64,000 bases of DNA from contig NZ_BONZ01000043.1 in NCBI RefSeq assembly GCF_016862975.1, positions 157,902-221,901 on the forward strand. Direction: 5' to 3'. The translations under genes and the position numbers were made by a program. The notes under the pieces were generated by a model. It did not search any database. It saw nothing but the letters and a program-made list of their open reading frames with translations, and was not told where the DNA came from. The DNA is from Rugosimonospora africana (GTDB lineage: Bacteria > Actinomycetota > Actinomycetes > Mycobacteriales > Micromonosporaceae). Below, piece by piece: positions 8,237 to 16,877 of the stretch (the stretch's first letter is position 1; every line of letters starts with the position of its first letter).

Positions 8237-8291
8237 GTACGGTGTTCGTTAGCGCGAACACCGTACCCTGAACGAACGCCGTTCGTCCAGG
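8237..8291. promoter_or_regulatory. TetR operators between MFS and tetR genes
   Basis: There are two palindromes. The first is perfect: 12-bp arms GTACGGTGTTCG (8237-8248) and CGAACACCGTAC (8255-8266) around a 6-nt spacer. The second (8267-8291) is CCTGAACGAACG, one central C, then CGTTCGTCCAGG, with one mismatch. Both contain the core GAAC/GTTC. They sit between the two divergent starts and would control both promoters. Confidence 0.75.
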
Positions 8292-8315
8292 GAACACCGT
8301 TCGCGACGGAGTACA

Positions 8316-9113
8316 GTGACCGACATGGCCGAAGATCTGCCCGTACCCGCGTGGAAGCCCACGCGGCAGCCGGCGCGCACGCGCCCGCAGCTCAGCCGCG
8401 AGCTGATCGTGGAGACCGCACTGCGCCTGGTCGACGCGGACGGCCTCGACGGGGTGAGCATGCGGCGGGTCGCCGAGGAGTTGGGCACCGGTCCCGCCTC
8501 GCTGTACGCGCACGTGGCCAACAAGGAGGAACTGCTCGACCTCGTCCACGACCGGGTGATGGGAGAGGTTCCGGTGCCGCCACCCGACCCGGAGCGCTGG
8601 CAGGAGCAGTTGCGCGAGGTCGCGTTGCGGGCGTTCCAGGTGTATGCCTCGCACCGGGACATCTCGCGGGTGAGCCTGGCCAACGTACCCACCGGGCCCA
8701 ACGCCCTGCGCCTGGCCGAGGGCATGATGGCCCTCATGCTCGCCGGCCGGGTACCGCCGCTGGTGGCGGCGTACGCGATCGATCGGCTGGCGTTGTACAT
8801 CGCGGCCGACGCCTACGAGGGGACGCTGTTCTACAAGCGCCGCGTCGAGGCGGGCCAGTCGCACGAGGAGTTCACCGAGGCGTACTTCGACAGCGTGCGG
8901 TCGTTCTTCACCAGCCTGCCGCCGGACCGCTTCCCGCTGCTGTCCAAGCACGTGGACGCGCTGATGTCGGGCGACAGTGCCCAGCGCTTCGAGTTCGGCC
9001 TGGACATGCTGATCCGCAGCCTCGCCACCTACGTCGAGACTGACGCCGCCGTTGACACAGACGCTGCCGTCGAGACGGACGAGGGCGACACGGCCGGCGG
9101 GACAGACAGGTAA
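8316..9113 (+). CDS. TetR/AcrR family transcriptional regulator
   Basis: A 265-residue repressor. The HTH is at about residues 27-70 (LSRELIVETALRLVDADGLD, VSMRRVAEELGTGPASLYAH, VANKEELLDLV). The long C-terminal ligand domain is of the TetR_C class. The final 20 residues are Asp/Thr-rich and probably disordered (TDAAVDTDAAVETDEGD). GTG at 8316 has GGAG four bases away; ATG at 8325 is an alternative. Position and palindromes argue that it represses the divergent MFS pump and itself. Confidence 0.9.
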   Translation: MTDMAEDLPVPAWKPTRQPARTRPQLSRELIVETALRLVDADGLDGVSMRRVAEELGTGPASLYAHVANKEELLDLVHDRVMGEVPVPPPDPERWQEQLREVALRAFQVYASHRDISRVSLANVPTGPNALRLAEGMMALMLAGRVPPLVAAYAIDRLALYIAADAYEGTLFYKRRVEAGQSHEEFTEAYFDSVRSFFTSLPPDRFPLLSKHVDALMSGDSAQRFEFGLDMLIRSLATYVETDAAVDTDAAVETDEGDTAGGTDR

Positions 9114-9125
9114 CCGGCCGGGCCG

Positions 9126-10019
9126 CTACCGCCGCTCGGCGTCCCGGCCCAACTCGTCGGCGGCCACCTGCGCCTCGATCGCGGCGTCCACAGCCTCCTG
9201 CGTACACGCCGTCGCTGCCACCTCCGCGACGTGCAGCCGCTCGCCGGCCACCCGGGCCGCCGCGACCGCGATGTCGTACCCGCGCCGGACCTCGCTCTCC
9301 CGCGCGGCGAGCCGCTCCGCTTCCTGCGCCAGGGCCTCTCGATCCGGATCCCGGTCGCCGGCCCGGGCGAAGACGGCACGCAACTCGTCGATGGACAGTT
9401 CGCCGCGCCGGTACGCGGCCAGCGCCGCGCTCTCCACCTCGTGGCGGCGCTCCCGCTGCTCCGGGGTGGGCGGCTCCGGCTGGCCTGCCCGTACGGCGCG
9501 CAGCGCCTCGGCGTACGCGAGCCGGGCCGCGTCGTACTCCGCCTCGACCGTGTCGCGGTGCGCCTCGGCGGCGTCGTACTCCGCCCGGGCCGTGTCCACG
9601 TCGGCCATTGCCCGCTCGGCCCGGCCGGCCGCGGCGGTCGCGTGAGCCGCCAGTTCCTCAGCCTGCCCGCGCAGGTCGGCGGCCGACGGCACCCGCTCGC
9701 CGTCATCCTCGCCGTCGTTCCGAATGCGATCGTTCTGAGTGCGGCCATTCCGAGTGCCGCCATTCTGAGCGCGATCATTCCGAGCGCCGCCATTCCGAGC
9801 GCCGCCATCGGGGGCGCCGTCGGTCTGAGTGCCATCGTTCGGAGTGCCGTCATTTTCGGGGTCGCCGTCGGCGAGGTCGGCCTCGGCTGTGGCGTTCTCG
9901 GCAGCGGCGCCCCGCACCACGCGGTCGCGCTGGGCCCAGGTGGTCAGCCCGAGCGCGACCACTAGCGCGACCGCGCCCGCGCACACGGCCAGGACCACGA
10001 CGACGACATCGGCGATCAC
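9126..10019 (-). CDS. Membrane-anchored coiled-coil protein, unknown function
   Basis: A 297-residue protein with an N-terminal helix (VVVVVLAVCAGAVALVVALGL) placing the rest in the cytosol or wall space. Next comes an Asn/Gly/Arg repeat (NGGARNDRAQNGGTRN). Two long coiled-coil stretches follow (RGQAEELAAHATAAAGRAER to AYAEALRAVRAGQP; ALAQEAERLAARESEVRRG to the C-terminus), separated by a SHOCT-like sequence AAYRRGELSIDELRAVFARAG. GTG at 10019 is preceded by GGGGAG. The stop is 12 bp from the convergent tetR stop. No family is recognised with certainty. Confidence 0.7.
   Translation of the reverse strand: MIADVVVVVLAVCAGAVALVVALGLTTWAQRDRVVRGAAAENATAEADLADGDPENDGTPNDGTQTDGAPDGGARNGGARNDRAQNGGTRNGRTQNDRIRNDGEDDGERVPSAADLRGQAEELAAHATAAAGRAERAMADVDTARAEYDAAEAHRDTVEAEYDAARLAYAEALRAVRAGQPEPPTPEQRERRHEVESAALAAYRRGELSIDELRAVFARAGDRDPDREALAQEAERLAARESEVRRGYDIAVAAARVAGERLHVAEVAATACTQEAVDAAIEAQVAADELGRDAERR
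9718..9860. repeat. Imperfect 15-bp repeats inside the coiled-coil gene
   Basis: Degenerate 15-bp units of the form CATTCCGAGCGCCGC or CATTCTGAGCGCGAT recur about nine times. They encode the Asn-Gly/Asp-Arg-rich linker (NGGARNDRAQNGG and similar). Reading frame is kept throughout, indicating in-frame slippage within a disordered linker. Confidence 0.65.
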
Positions 10020-10152
10020 GCCGGCTCCCCAGTTTGCCCGATCCGGCGACCAGGCGTGCTGGCCGCCGCGACAGCCCGGCCCGACCCCGGTTGGCGCCGG
10101 GCATGGCCATCCGCGACGAGCCTACGCAACGCTCCCGGCGTCGAGCGGTCGG

Positions 10153-10713
10153 CTATTCCCCGAAGTGAGCGGCGTCCAGTGCGGCCTGAAGCGACTGCAC
10201 GTAGCCATCGCTGGTGATCGTCGCGCCGCTGACCGCGTCGATGTGGGCGCTCTGCGCGGTCAGCACCTCCTGCCGCAGGCGGGGAACCGCGTACGAGTTG
10301 ATTTCCTGGTCCCTGGAGCTCTGGCTCGGTACCTGGAGCGCGATCACGTCGGCGATCTTCCCCGCCGCGATCGTCACCTGGACCTGTACCGGTCCCCACA
10401 CGGTCTGCGACACCGTGCCGTTCGCGACCGTTTCCGGGGCGGCACTGGGTGGGTTGGCACTGGGCGGGTTGGCACTGGGCGAAGCGGGCACGGGCTGGCC
10501 GGCCGGCGCCTGACCGAGGAGGGGCGCATCGCCGGTGGGTGCCTGGCCGGTGGGCGCGTTCGTAGGCCCGGACACGATGCCGGGCGGGTTGGAGCCTTCC
10601 GCGCCGGGCCGGGCGGAATTGCCCGGGTTCAGGCTCGTCTTGTAGCTGAACAACAGCACCACCACGACGACGGTGGCCACCAGCCACAGGGTTATCCGCC
10701 GCATGTCCCGCAC
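10153..10713 (-). CDS. FMN-binding domain lipid-side electron carrier
   Basis: A 186-residue protein with an N-terminal membrane anchor (ITLWLVATVVVVVLLFSY) and a Pro/Asn/Ala-rich spacer with triplicated PSANP. The C-terminal FMN-binding domain (residues about 100-186) carries the covalent flavinylation site in DAVSGATITSDGY, where the Thr of SGAT is the usual FMN-phosphoester residue. It lies 28 bp downstream of a ferric-reductase-like flavocytochrome gene and is likely its extracellular flavoprotein partner. No ApbE flavin transferase, which would attach the FMN, is present here. The start is GTG at 10713 or ATG at 10704. Confidence 0.85.
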   Translation of the reverse strand: MRDMRRITLWLVATVVVVVLLFSYKTSLNPGNSARPGAEGSNPPGIVSGPTNAPTGQAPTGDAPLLGQAPAGQPVPASPSANPPSANPPSAAPETVANGTVSQTVWGPVQVQVTIAAGKIADVIALQVPSQSSRDQEINSYAVPRLRQEVLTAQSAHIDAVSGATITSDGYVQSLQAALDAAHFGE

Positions 10714-10741
10714 TGCCTTTCCGTACGGCCGTTCCCCCCGG

Positions 10742-12154
10742 TCACCAGCTGAACCATTCGAGCCGCAGGTGCTCCTCGGGCACCCCGACGAGCCGGGCCG
10801 CGTTGGCGGCCGCGGTCATCCACTGGTCCGGGCCGCAGACATACACGTCCTGTTCCGCGATGTCCGGTACGAGTTGGAGCAGCAGCGACTCGTCCCCGAG
10901 CGGTGGTGATCCCCGCTGCCCGGGTACGCGCGCCGGTGCCCAGGACCCGTCCGAGGCGCGCGGGCCGGGCAGGTATACCACCCGTACCCCTCGCCGGGCG
11001 GCCAGCGCGTCCAACTCGGCCCGGAACGCGAAGCCGTCCGGGGTACTGGCCCGGTAGATCAGCGTCCCGTCACCCGGCCGGTACGGCAACTCCTCCAGCA
11101 GCGCGCGCAGCGGGGTGATGCCTATGCCCGAGGCGATCATCGTGAACCGGGGCCGGCGTCGGCCCGCCCCGGCCAGTTGCCCGTACGGTCCCTCGATCAG
11201 CACCCTGGTACCGGGCCGCAACGCGCCCGCTCGGGCACTGTCGTCACCCAGGTCCTTGACGGTGATGCGCAGGAGGTCCGGCCGGGGCGCGGCGGACAGC
11301 GAGTACGGGTGCGCCCGGGTCCAGCCGGGGCCGGCCAGGAACCGCCAGTGGAAGAACTGCCCGGCCCGTACCCGCAGCCGATCCAGGTGCCGCCCGCGCA
11401 GGTACACCGAGACGATGCCGGGCGCCTCCGGGACGACGTCGCTGACCACCAGGCGGTACCGTGCGCTGCGCCACAGCGGCAGACCCAACCGGAACACCAG
11501 TACGCTGCCCGCCGCGACGGCGTAGACCGTCCACCAGTAGGCGGTGGCCGCGGCGTCGCCGATGAAGTCGGTACCGGTCCACAGCTCGTGCGGGATCGCC
11601 AGCCCGGCGCCCAGATATGCGTACAGGTGCAGCAGGTGCCACGACTCGTACCGCAGCCGGCGCCGGGCCGCCCGCAGCGAGGTGACCACGACCAGGATCA
11701 GCGCGACCGTGCCAGCCAGGGCGAGCAGCATGCCGGGGTAGGTGAGCACAAGATTGATAAACTCGCGCACCACTCCGCTGTGGTCGGTACCGGCGTACCC
11801 GAGCGTGATCAGCAGGACGTGCGCGAGCATCAGGTCGAACGAGGTGAAGCCGACCACCCGGTGCCAGCGGGCCAGCCGGTCCTGGCCGAACGAGCGCTCG
11901 ACCGGCGGTACCCGCGCCATCAGGAACACCTGGATCAGCAACAGGTCCGCGGAGGCCAGCCCGGTCAGCCGGCCCAGGGAGTCCAGCCCGGTGGTCGAGT
12001 CGACCAACTGCTGGAGACCCTGGTTGTGTACCCACAGGGCGACCACGACCAGCATGCTGAACACGGTGGCGGCGCCGATCAGGTCCGGCCACCAGCCGCG
12101 CGTCCGGCTACCGGGCGCGGCCCGGTGCCGGATGTTCAGCGTGCCTGCCGTCAT
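10742..12154 (-). CDS. Ferric reductase-like flavocytochrome (NAD(P)H oxidoreductase)
   Basis: A 470-residue protein. The first half has about six membrane helices of the ferric-reductase type with paired histidines for heme (RWHRVVGFTSFDLMLAHVL; ESWHLLHLYAYLGAGLAIPHE). The second half is a ferredoxin-NADP reductase module: FAD motif HPYSLSAAP, pyrophosphate-binding TMIASGIGITPLRALLEEL, and the C-terminal VYVCGPDQWM. It moves electrons from cytosolic NAD(P)H across the membrane, probably to the FMN-binding protein encoded next. The ATG at 12154 precedes a basic tail and the first helix, as expected. Confidence 0.9.
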   Translation of the reverse strand: MTAGTLNIRHRAAPGSRTRGWWPDLIGAATVFSMLVVVALWVHNQGLQQLVDSTTGLDSLGRLTGLASADLLLIQVFLMARVPPVERSFGQDRLARWHRVVGFTSFDLMLAHVLLITLGYAGTDHSGVVREFINLVLTYPGMLLALAGTVALILVVVTSLRAARRRLRYESWHLLHLYAYLGAGLAIPHELWTGTDFIGDAAATAYWWTVYAVAAGSVLVFRLGLPLWRSARYRLVVSDVVPEAPGIVSVYLRGRHLDRLRVRAGQFFHWRFLAGPGWTRAHPYSLSAAPRPDLLRITVKDLGDDSARAGALRPGTRVLIEGPYGQLAGAGRRRPRFTMIASGIGITPLRALLEELPYRPGDGTLIYRASTPDGFAFRAELDALAARRGVRVVYLPGPRASDGSWAPARVPGQRGSPPLGDESLLLQLVPDIAEQDVYVCGPDQWMTAAANAARLVGVPEEHLRLEWFSW

Positions 12155-12206
12155 GGGTGCCCATCATGCACGCGAAATCTCAGCCAATTCTTTGCTCGAC
12201 CTGTGC

Positions 12207-12923
12207 TCAACCTGTGAGCCGGCTGGACACCGCCTCTGCGGGGTGCCAGACGCGCTCACCGGCCGGGATCCGGCCCGTGACCCGGTTCTCCTCCGGGGCG
12301 AGCGGGCACGCCCAGCGGTCGTCGTAGGCACAGCTGGGGTTGTACGCGTAGTTGAAGTCGAGCCTCACCCGATCGGGGGCCAGGACGACCAGCCCGCGGC
12401 CGAACGTGCCCTTGACGGTGTCGGTGAGGTACCGTCCGCCGCCGTACGAATCGGCCGCACTCGTACCGTCGCGGAACGGCAGGAACAACCCACCGCCGTA
12501 CGCTTCGATCCACCACAGGGTCAGCGGTCCCCACGGCGTACCGGCGACGGCCACCCGGCGGTAGCGCACCACGCCGTCCGGTCCACCGGTGTCGATCTCG
12601 ATGCCGCCGTCCGCAGGGGTCAGCGGTGCCTCGACGACCGCCTCGGGGTTGGCGGGGAAGTAGCTCAGGCCGGTGAAGTCCGCCCGCCGCGCGGGTGGGA
12701 TCGGCGACTGCGGGTGGGTGGCGAACATCTCGTCCCGGGCGGCCCGGAAGCCGGCCAGATCCAGGTCGGACAGGTAGAGCCGGACAATCCGCTCGCGCCA
12801 GTCGGCCAGGTCGATGTCGGAGGAGTGCGGATCGGAACGCGGATCAGGATCAATGTCGGAACCGGTGGGGCGGATGTCGTCGGCGTCTCCGGGAACGCTG
12901 AGCCCGGGCTGTGTGTAGTCCAT
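12207..12923 (-). CDS. DUF1684 domain-containing protein
   Basis: A 238-residue soluble protein. The family hallmarks are the N-terminal DLAGFRAARDEMFATHPQSP, the central PWGPLTLWWIEAYGGGLFLPFRDGTSA and the C-terminal RVRLDFNYAYNPSCAYDDRW ... CPLAPEENRV. DUF1684 proteins are common in actinomycetes and their activity is unknown; a beta-rich fold with the conserved Asn-Pro-x-C-x-Y motif is typical. The start is the ATG at 12923; the first 30 residues are acidic (DIDPDPRSDPHSSDIDL). Confidence 0.85.
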   Translation of the reverse strand: MDYTQPGLSVPGDADDIRPTGSDIDPDPRSDPHSSDIDLADWRERIVRLYLSDLDLAGFRAARDEMFATHPQSPIPPARRADFTGLSYFPANPEAVVEAPLTPADGGIEIDTGGPDGVVRYRRVAVAGTPWGPLTLWWIEAYGGGLFLPFRDGTSAADSYGGGRYLTDTVKGTFGRGLVVLAPDRVRLDFNYAYNPSCAYDDRWACPLAPEENRVTGRIPAGERVWHPAEAVSSRLTG

Positions 12924-13104
12924 CGCTGTCGACGGTAGCCGCTTGCAGGCTATGGTCGCGCGGGCCGAACGGCACGGGGCCGCCGGTTGCGCCCGCTATG
13001 CCGCCTTCCGACCGGTCTGGCTCGGGCCGTCTGAGCCGGCGTCCGGGTAGCCGCGAGCGCCGGGCGGCCGGGTCGCCGCGGACACCTCAGCCGGCGCGGA
13101 TACG

Positions 13105-14295
13105 TCAATTCGCCAGTGTGAACGCCGCGTAACCGATGCCGATCAGCAGCAGGATCACACCCAAGATCAGCAGCGGCAGCCCCACCGCGGGCCGCTGTTT
13201 CACCGGACGTACCTGATCCAGCGCCTCGCGTACCTGATCCAGGAGGTGAGCCGGGTGTTCGGTGATCGGTTCGCCACTCTCGTCCGGCCCCGGCGGCGGC
13301 CCGAGCTTGGCCGGGTCGCGCAGCCGCATCCGGCCGGCCAGGATCTGCCAGAGCCGGGCCGACTCGGCCTCGGTGAACTCGACCGCGGCCTGCGCGACCC
13401 CGAGCGCGGTGCTGGCCTCGGCGACCCGTTGCGAGGTGCGGGCCACCTCGGCCTGGGCCCGGGCCTGCTGGCGGACGAACCACTCGTGCACGGCGGTGCG
13501 CCGCCGGGCGAGGTCGGCTTCGGCACCGGCCAGCCGGCGGATGAGGTCGGCGTAGGAAGTGCCCGGCTCGGTGGGCACCAGGTCGCTACCGACCGCGTGG
13601 GCGCCGGTTGGGGTCGTGACGGCTGGGGTCGTGACGGCTGGGGGTGTGACGGCTGGGCCGGTTTCGATCGGGGCAGCGCGAGTCGCGCCGGATCCGGTCG
13701 AAGCGGTCTCGCTCGAAGCGGTCTCGGTCGGGGGAGTCTCGGTCGCGGCAGCCCCGGTGGCGTCAACCCCGGTCCGGGCGGCGTCGCCCGGGGTGGTATC
13801 GGCCCGGGCGGTGTCGCCCGGCGCAGCGTCGCCCGGCGCGGTGCCGGCCGGGGTGGTGTCGCCGGGGGCAGCGTCGCCCGGGTCGGCGTCGGCCGGGACG
13901 GGGGCGGCCGGGATGGCGTCAACCGAATCAGCGTCGGTCGGGATGGCGTCAGCCGAGTCAGCGTCGGCTGGAGCGGTGCCGGTCGAGTCGGCGCCGGTCG
14001 AGTCGGTGTCGGTGGAGTCGTCGGGCGGGGCGGGGGCGTCCGGTGCTGCGCGCGACGGCTCGGCGGGCGCCGGGTCCGTCTCGATCGCCAGCGGCCTGCG
14101 ACGCGGCGGGGGCGCGGCCGTGCGGCGGGTGTTCGGCGCGTCGCGCCACGGGTTGCCCGCGAACCCGGCGGACTGAACACCCGCGGCGGGCCGGGCGCCC
14201 GTGGCGGACTGGGCACCGGACCCAGGCTGGGCACCGGTCGCCGGCTGGGCACCGGTCGCGGGCGCCTCGGCACCCGGCTCGTCGGGCCTGCTCAT
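13105..14295 (-). CDS. Low-complexity, coiled-coil, C-terminal-anchored protein of the FtsK operon
   Basis: A 396-residue protein. Residues 1-50 are Gly/Ala/Gln repeats (TGAQPATGAQPGSGAQ). Residues about 85-230 are Asp/Ala/Thr/Pro repeats (PADADSADAIPTDADS; DTARADTTPGDAA), clearly disordered. Residues about 245-330 form a helical coiled coil (YADLIRRLAGAEADLARRR to TALGVAQAAVEFTEAESARL). One membrane helix ends the protein (GLPLLILGVILLLIGIGYAAFTL). It is thus a tail-anchored cytosolic protein. The ATG overlaps the FtsK stop by 4 bases (ATGA). No family is recognised; it may tether the ATPase to the membrane (inference). Confidence 0.75.
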   Translation of the reverse strand: MSRPDEPGAEAPATGAQPATGAQPGSGAQSATGARPAAGVQSAGFAGNPWRDAPNTRRTAAPPPRRRPLAIETDPAPAEPSRAAPDAPAPPDDSTDTDSTGADSTGTAPADADSADAIPTDADSVDAIPAAPVPADADPGDAAPGDTTPAGTAPGDAAPGDTARADTTPGDAARTGVDATGAAATETPPTETASSETASTGSGATRAAPIETGPAVTPPAVTTPAVTTPTGAHAVGSDLVPTEPGTSYADLIRRLAGAEADLARRRTAVHEWFVRQQARAQAEVARTSQRVAEASTALGVAQAAVEFTEAESARLWQILAGRMRLRDPAKLGPPPGPDESGEPITEHPAHLLDQVREALDQVRPVKQRPAVGLPLLILGVILLLIGIGYAAFTLAN

Positions 14296-16877
14296 GAGAG
14301 TCCGTAGGGGATGATGGCTTCCGCGTTGCGGTGCACCGTCCGGTCGAAGTACAGCGCCCGCCACGGCCGCGGGTACCAGGACGGGCCACCGGGCTTCGGG
14401 TAGAGCGTGGCGAGATCGCCACCGTGCACGTCGAGCGCGACCCAGGCCCCGATCGGATCCAGCCGCGCACCCATCCCGCCGAGATCGTCGCGCAGCCGTC
14501 CCACCCCTCGCCACCAGCCGAGCACGTGGGTGTGCCGCTCGGGTCCACTGTGGAGGATACGGCGCAGGTGGTCCTGCGGGCCGGCGGCCCGGCTCCGGGC
14601 GGCGTCGACCGCGTACAGGATAAGGAAGTGCGGGGTGCCGCTCGCGTCGTCCACGGTCTCCGCGAAAAGCTCGGAGACGGTGTCGACGTCGTACCACTCG
14701 GTGTCCTCGGGCAGCGCGGCATGCAGGTCGCCGGCCGGCCCCATCGCGTCCGGGTCGAGGCAGGCCACGGAGAACCGCGCGGAACCGTCCGGGAACTGCG
14801 CGGCCAGCGAGCGCCCGGCGGAGGCGAGTACCGCGCACGCCTCCTCCAGCCGGGTGCCGAGCACAGCCAGGTTCCGGCCGGGGGCCCGGGGCAGCCGGAG
14901 CCGGGCCGGCTCCCCGGCGACGTCGATGGTCTCGCCGAGCAGCGCCACCGGTTCCCGGCCACCGGGCGTGGGTACCCGGTTCTGCGGGAACACCGGTACC
15001 GCGTCGCCGTCGAACAGCCGCGGCGGCGCGACGTCGGCCGGCCGTCGCTGCCACAGCCGCAGTTGCAGCCCGCTCCACGATTCCCGGTCGCTGGCCATCG
15101 GTACCCGCACGATCCGGTTGCCGGGCAGCGCGCCGGAGTCAGCGTTGATGACCGCGTGGAAGCGCGGGATGGATTCGGCGGCGGGGTTGTTCTCGTTCAG
15201 GATCCGGCGTGCCTTGGGCAGCGCCATGCGCAGGGCGAACTGGCCGACGAGCGCGGAGCGCCCCCACAGCGCCTCGATACCGGAGACGTCCTGGCTGGCC
15301 AGTACCAGATGAATGCCCTGCGAACGCCCACGGCGGGCCAGATCCTCCAGCAGCGTGGCCGCCTCGGCGGCCAGCGCGTCGCGGCCGGACAGCAGCACCT
15401 GGAACTCGTCGACCACGGCGACGATGCGCGGCCAGTGCCCGGTCGGGTCCTCGGCGCGCAACTCGGCCAGGGTGGTGACCTCGTGCCGCTTGGCCGCCTC
15501 GGCGCGGGCCCGCAGCTGCCGGCTGAGGAAGTGCAGCAGCGCCACGCCGAACTCGCGGTCGGTGTTGACGTTGATGCCCACCAGCCGCACGTGCGGCAAC
15601 CAGCTCGGGTCCCGCTGGCCGGGCGCGAACCGGGCGAAGGACACGCCCTCCTTGAAGTCGAGCAGGTAGAACTCCAGCTCGGCCGGGGAGTACCGGGCAG
15701 CGAGACCACCCATCCACGCGTAGATGAGATTGGTCTTGCCGGTACCCGACGGTCCGCCGATCAGCGCGTGAGGCGGGTAGTCGGCGAGCGACACGTCGAC
15801 CAGTTCGCCGTCGGACGCCTCTCCGACCGGGGCGGTCAGGCCGATCGCGGAGGAGTGGGTCCACAGTTCGTCGGGCAGCAGGTCGGCGAACGCGATCGGC
15901 TCGGGCCCCTCGGCCGCCTGCGCGGCGATCGTCCGGCAGCCCGCGGTGACCAGCTCGGCCGGCGGCCCCTCGACGGTCAGCGGCATGCCGTGAAAGCGGT
16001 CGGCGCTCACCGTCGCCAGTGTGGTCACGTCGGACTCGACGATCGGGTCGACGGGCAGCCCGCGCAGGATGAGGTGCACACCGCAGGCCACCCCGGTGCG
16101 CAGCAACCGGGCCAGCTGCGCCTGCTCGTGGCGGGTCGGCTCGTCCGCGCCGAGCAGCACAGCCACCCGCCAGTGCTCGGGCCGCCTGCCGGTCGCCTCG
16201 GCGTACGCGCGCAGCGACGGGTACTCGCCGGCCAGTACCGTCTCGTTGACCCGCCGGACGTGGTCGACCAGCTCGTCGAGCAGCCGGCCCAGGCCGCCCG
16301 GGCCGACGAAGGTCAGCAGGCCGCCCGGGCTGAGCGGGGCGAACCCGGCCAGCCCGCCGCCCAGCTGGTCCGGGTCGTACCCGGTCAGTCGCACCGATCC
16401 GGGCGGCGCACAGCCCAAGGTACGCAGCAGCAACGCGGCCAGTACGGCGTCGCACCGGGCCCGGTCGGTACCGGTGATGCGCACGTGCGCCCAGTCGAGG
16501 AACGGCACCAGGGCCGGTACGCCGGGCGGCACGGTACCGATGCGGACCGGCCCCGGTACCGAGCCCCGGCGCAGCGGGGTGGGCTGCCACCGCGACCACG
16601 GATCGCCGGCGGAGCCCGGCGCACTGGCCAGCGCGGCGCGGATCGCATCCGCCGCGGTGTCGGCGACCGACTCCCGGTGCGCGGTCTCCAGCGCGGTCAG
16701 CTGCTGCTCGCGTACGTCGCCGGCGCGTTGGGGCACCTGCGCCGCGGCGGCCTCCATCCGTGCGTGCCGGGCGTGCGCGTCCGCGAGCCGGCGTTGCGCG
16801 GCCGCACGGCCGGCAAGCGCGGCGGCCTGTGCCCTGCCGAGGTCGCGCCGGATCGTTTCGATCAGGGAATCAGCCAT
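14292..16877 (-). CDS. FtsK/SpoIIIE domain ATPase without membrane helices
   Basis: An 861-residue protein. Residues 1-75 are an Ala/Arg-rich coiled coil (AQAAALAGRAAAQRRLADAH). Residues about 100-340 form a degenerate first ATPase-like domain. The active FtsK domain follows: Walker A IGGPSGTGKTNLIYAWMGGL at about residue 371, LLDFKEGVSFARFAPG, Walker B IVAVVDEFQVLL at about 483, and the sensor-like LVLASQDVSGIEAL. The C-terminal part (about 660-861) is another alpha/beta domain. It lacks the four membrane helices and gamma domain of true FtsK and the paired helices of EccC, so it is neither. It overlaps both neighbours in one operon. It probably pumps DNA or protein, or works with the small helical protein encoded first in the operon. 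Confidence 0.85.
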   Translation of the reverse strand: MADSLIETIRRDLGRAQAAALAGRAAAQRRLADAHARHARMEAAAAQVPQRAGDVREQQLTALETAHRESVADTAADAIRAALASAPGSAGDPWSRWQPTPLRRGSVPGPVRIGTVPPGVPALVPFLDWAHVRITGTDRARCDAVLAALLLRTLGCAPPGSVRLTGYDPDQLGGGLAGFAPLSPGGLLTFVGPGGLGRLLDELVDHVRRVNETVLAGEYPSLRAYAEATGRRPEHWRVAVLLGADEPTRHEQAQLARLLRTGVACGVHLILRGLPVDPIVESDVTTLATVSADRFHGMPLTVEGPPAELVTAGCRTIAAQAAEGPEPIAFADLLPDELWTHSSAIGLTAPVGEASDGELVDVSLADYPPHALIGGPSGTGKTNLIYAWMGGLAARYSPAELEFYLLDFKEGVSFARFAPGQRDPSWLPHVRLVGINVNTDREFGVALLHFLSRQLRARAEAAKRHEVTTLAELRAEDPTGHWPRIVAVVDEFQVLLSGRDALAAEAATLLEDLARRGRSQGIHLVLASQDVSGIEALWGRSALVGQFALRMALPKARRILNENNPAAESIPRFHAVINADSGALPGNRIVRVPMASDRESWSGLQLRLWQRRPADVAPPRLFDGDAVPVFPQNRVPTPGGREPVALLGETIDVAGEPARLRLPRAPGRNLAVLGTRLEEACAVLASAGRSLAAQFPDGSARFSVACLDPDAMGPAGDLHAALPEDTEWYDVDTVSELFAETVDDASGTPHFLILYAVDAARSRAAGPQDHLRRILHSGPERHTHVLGWWRGVGRLRDDLGGMGARLDPIGAWVALDVHGGDLATLYPKPGGPSWYPRPWRALYFDRTVHRNAEAIIPYGLS

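Noticed and set aside
5682..8951. A minus-strand open frame of 1,089 codons across rnz, MFS and tetR
   Set aside because: It spans three recognised genes in the wrong frame or strand and its protein is Arg/Gly/Pro noise.
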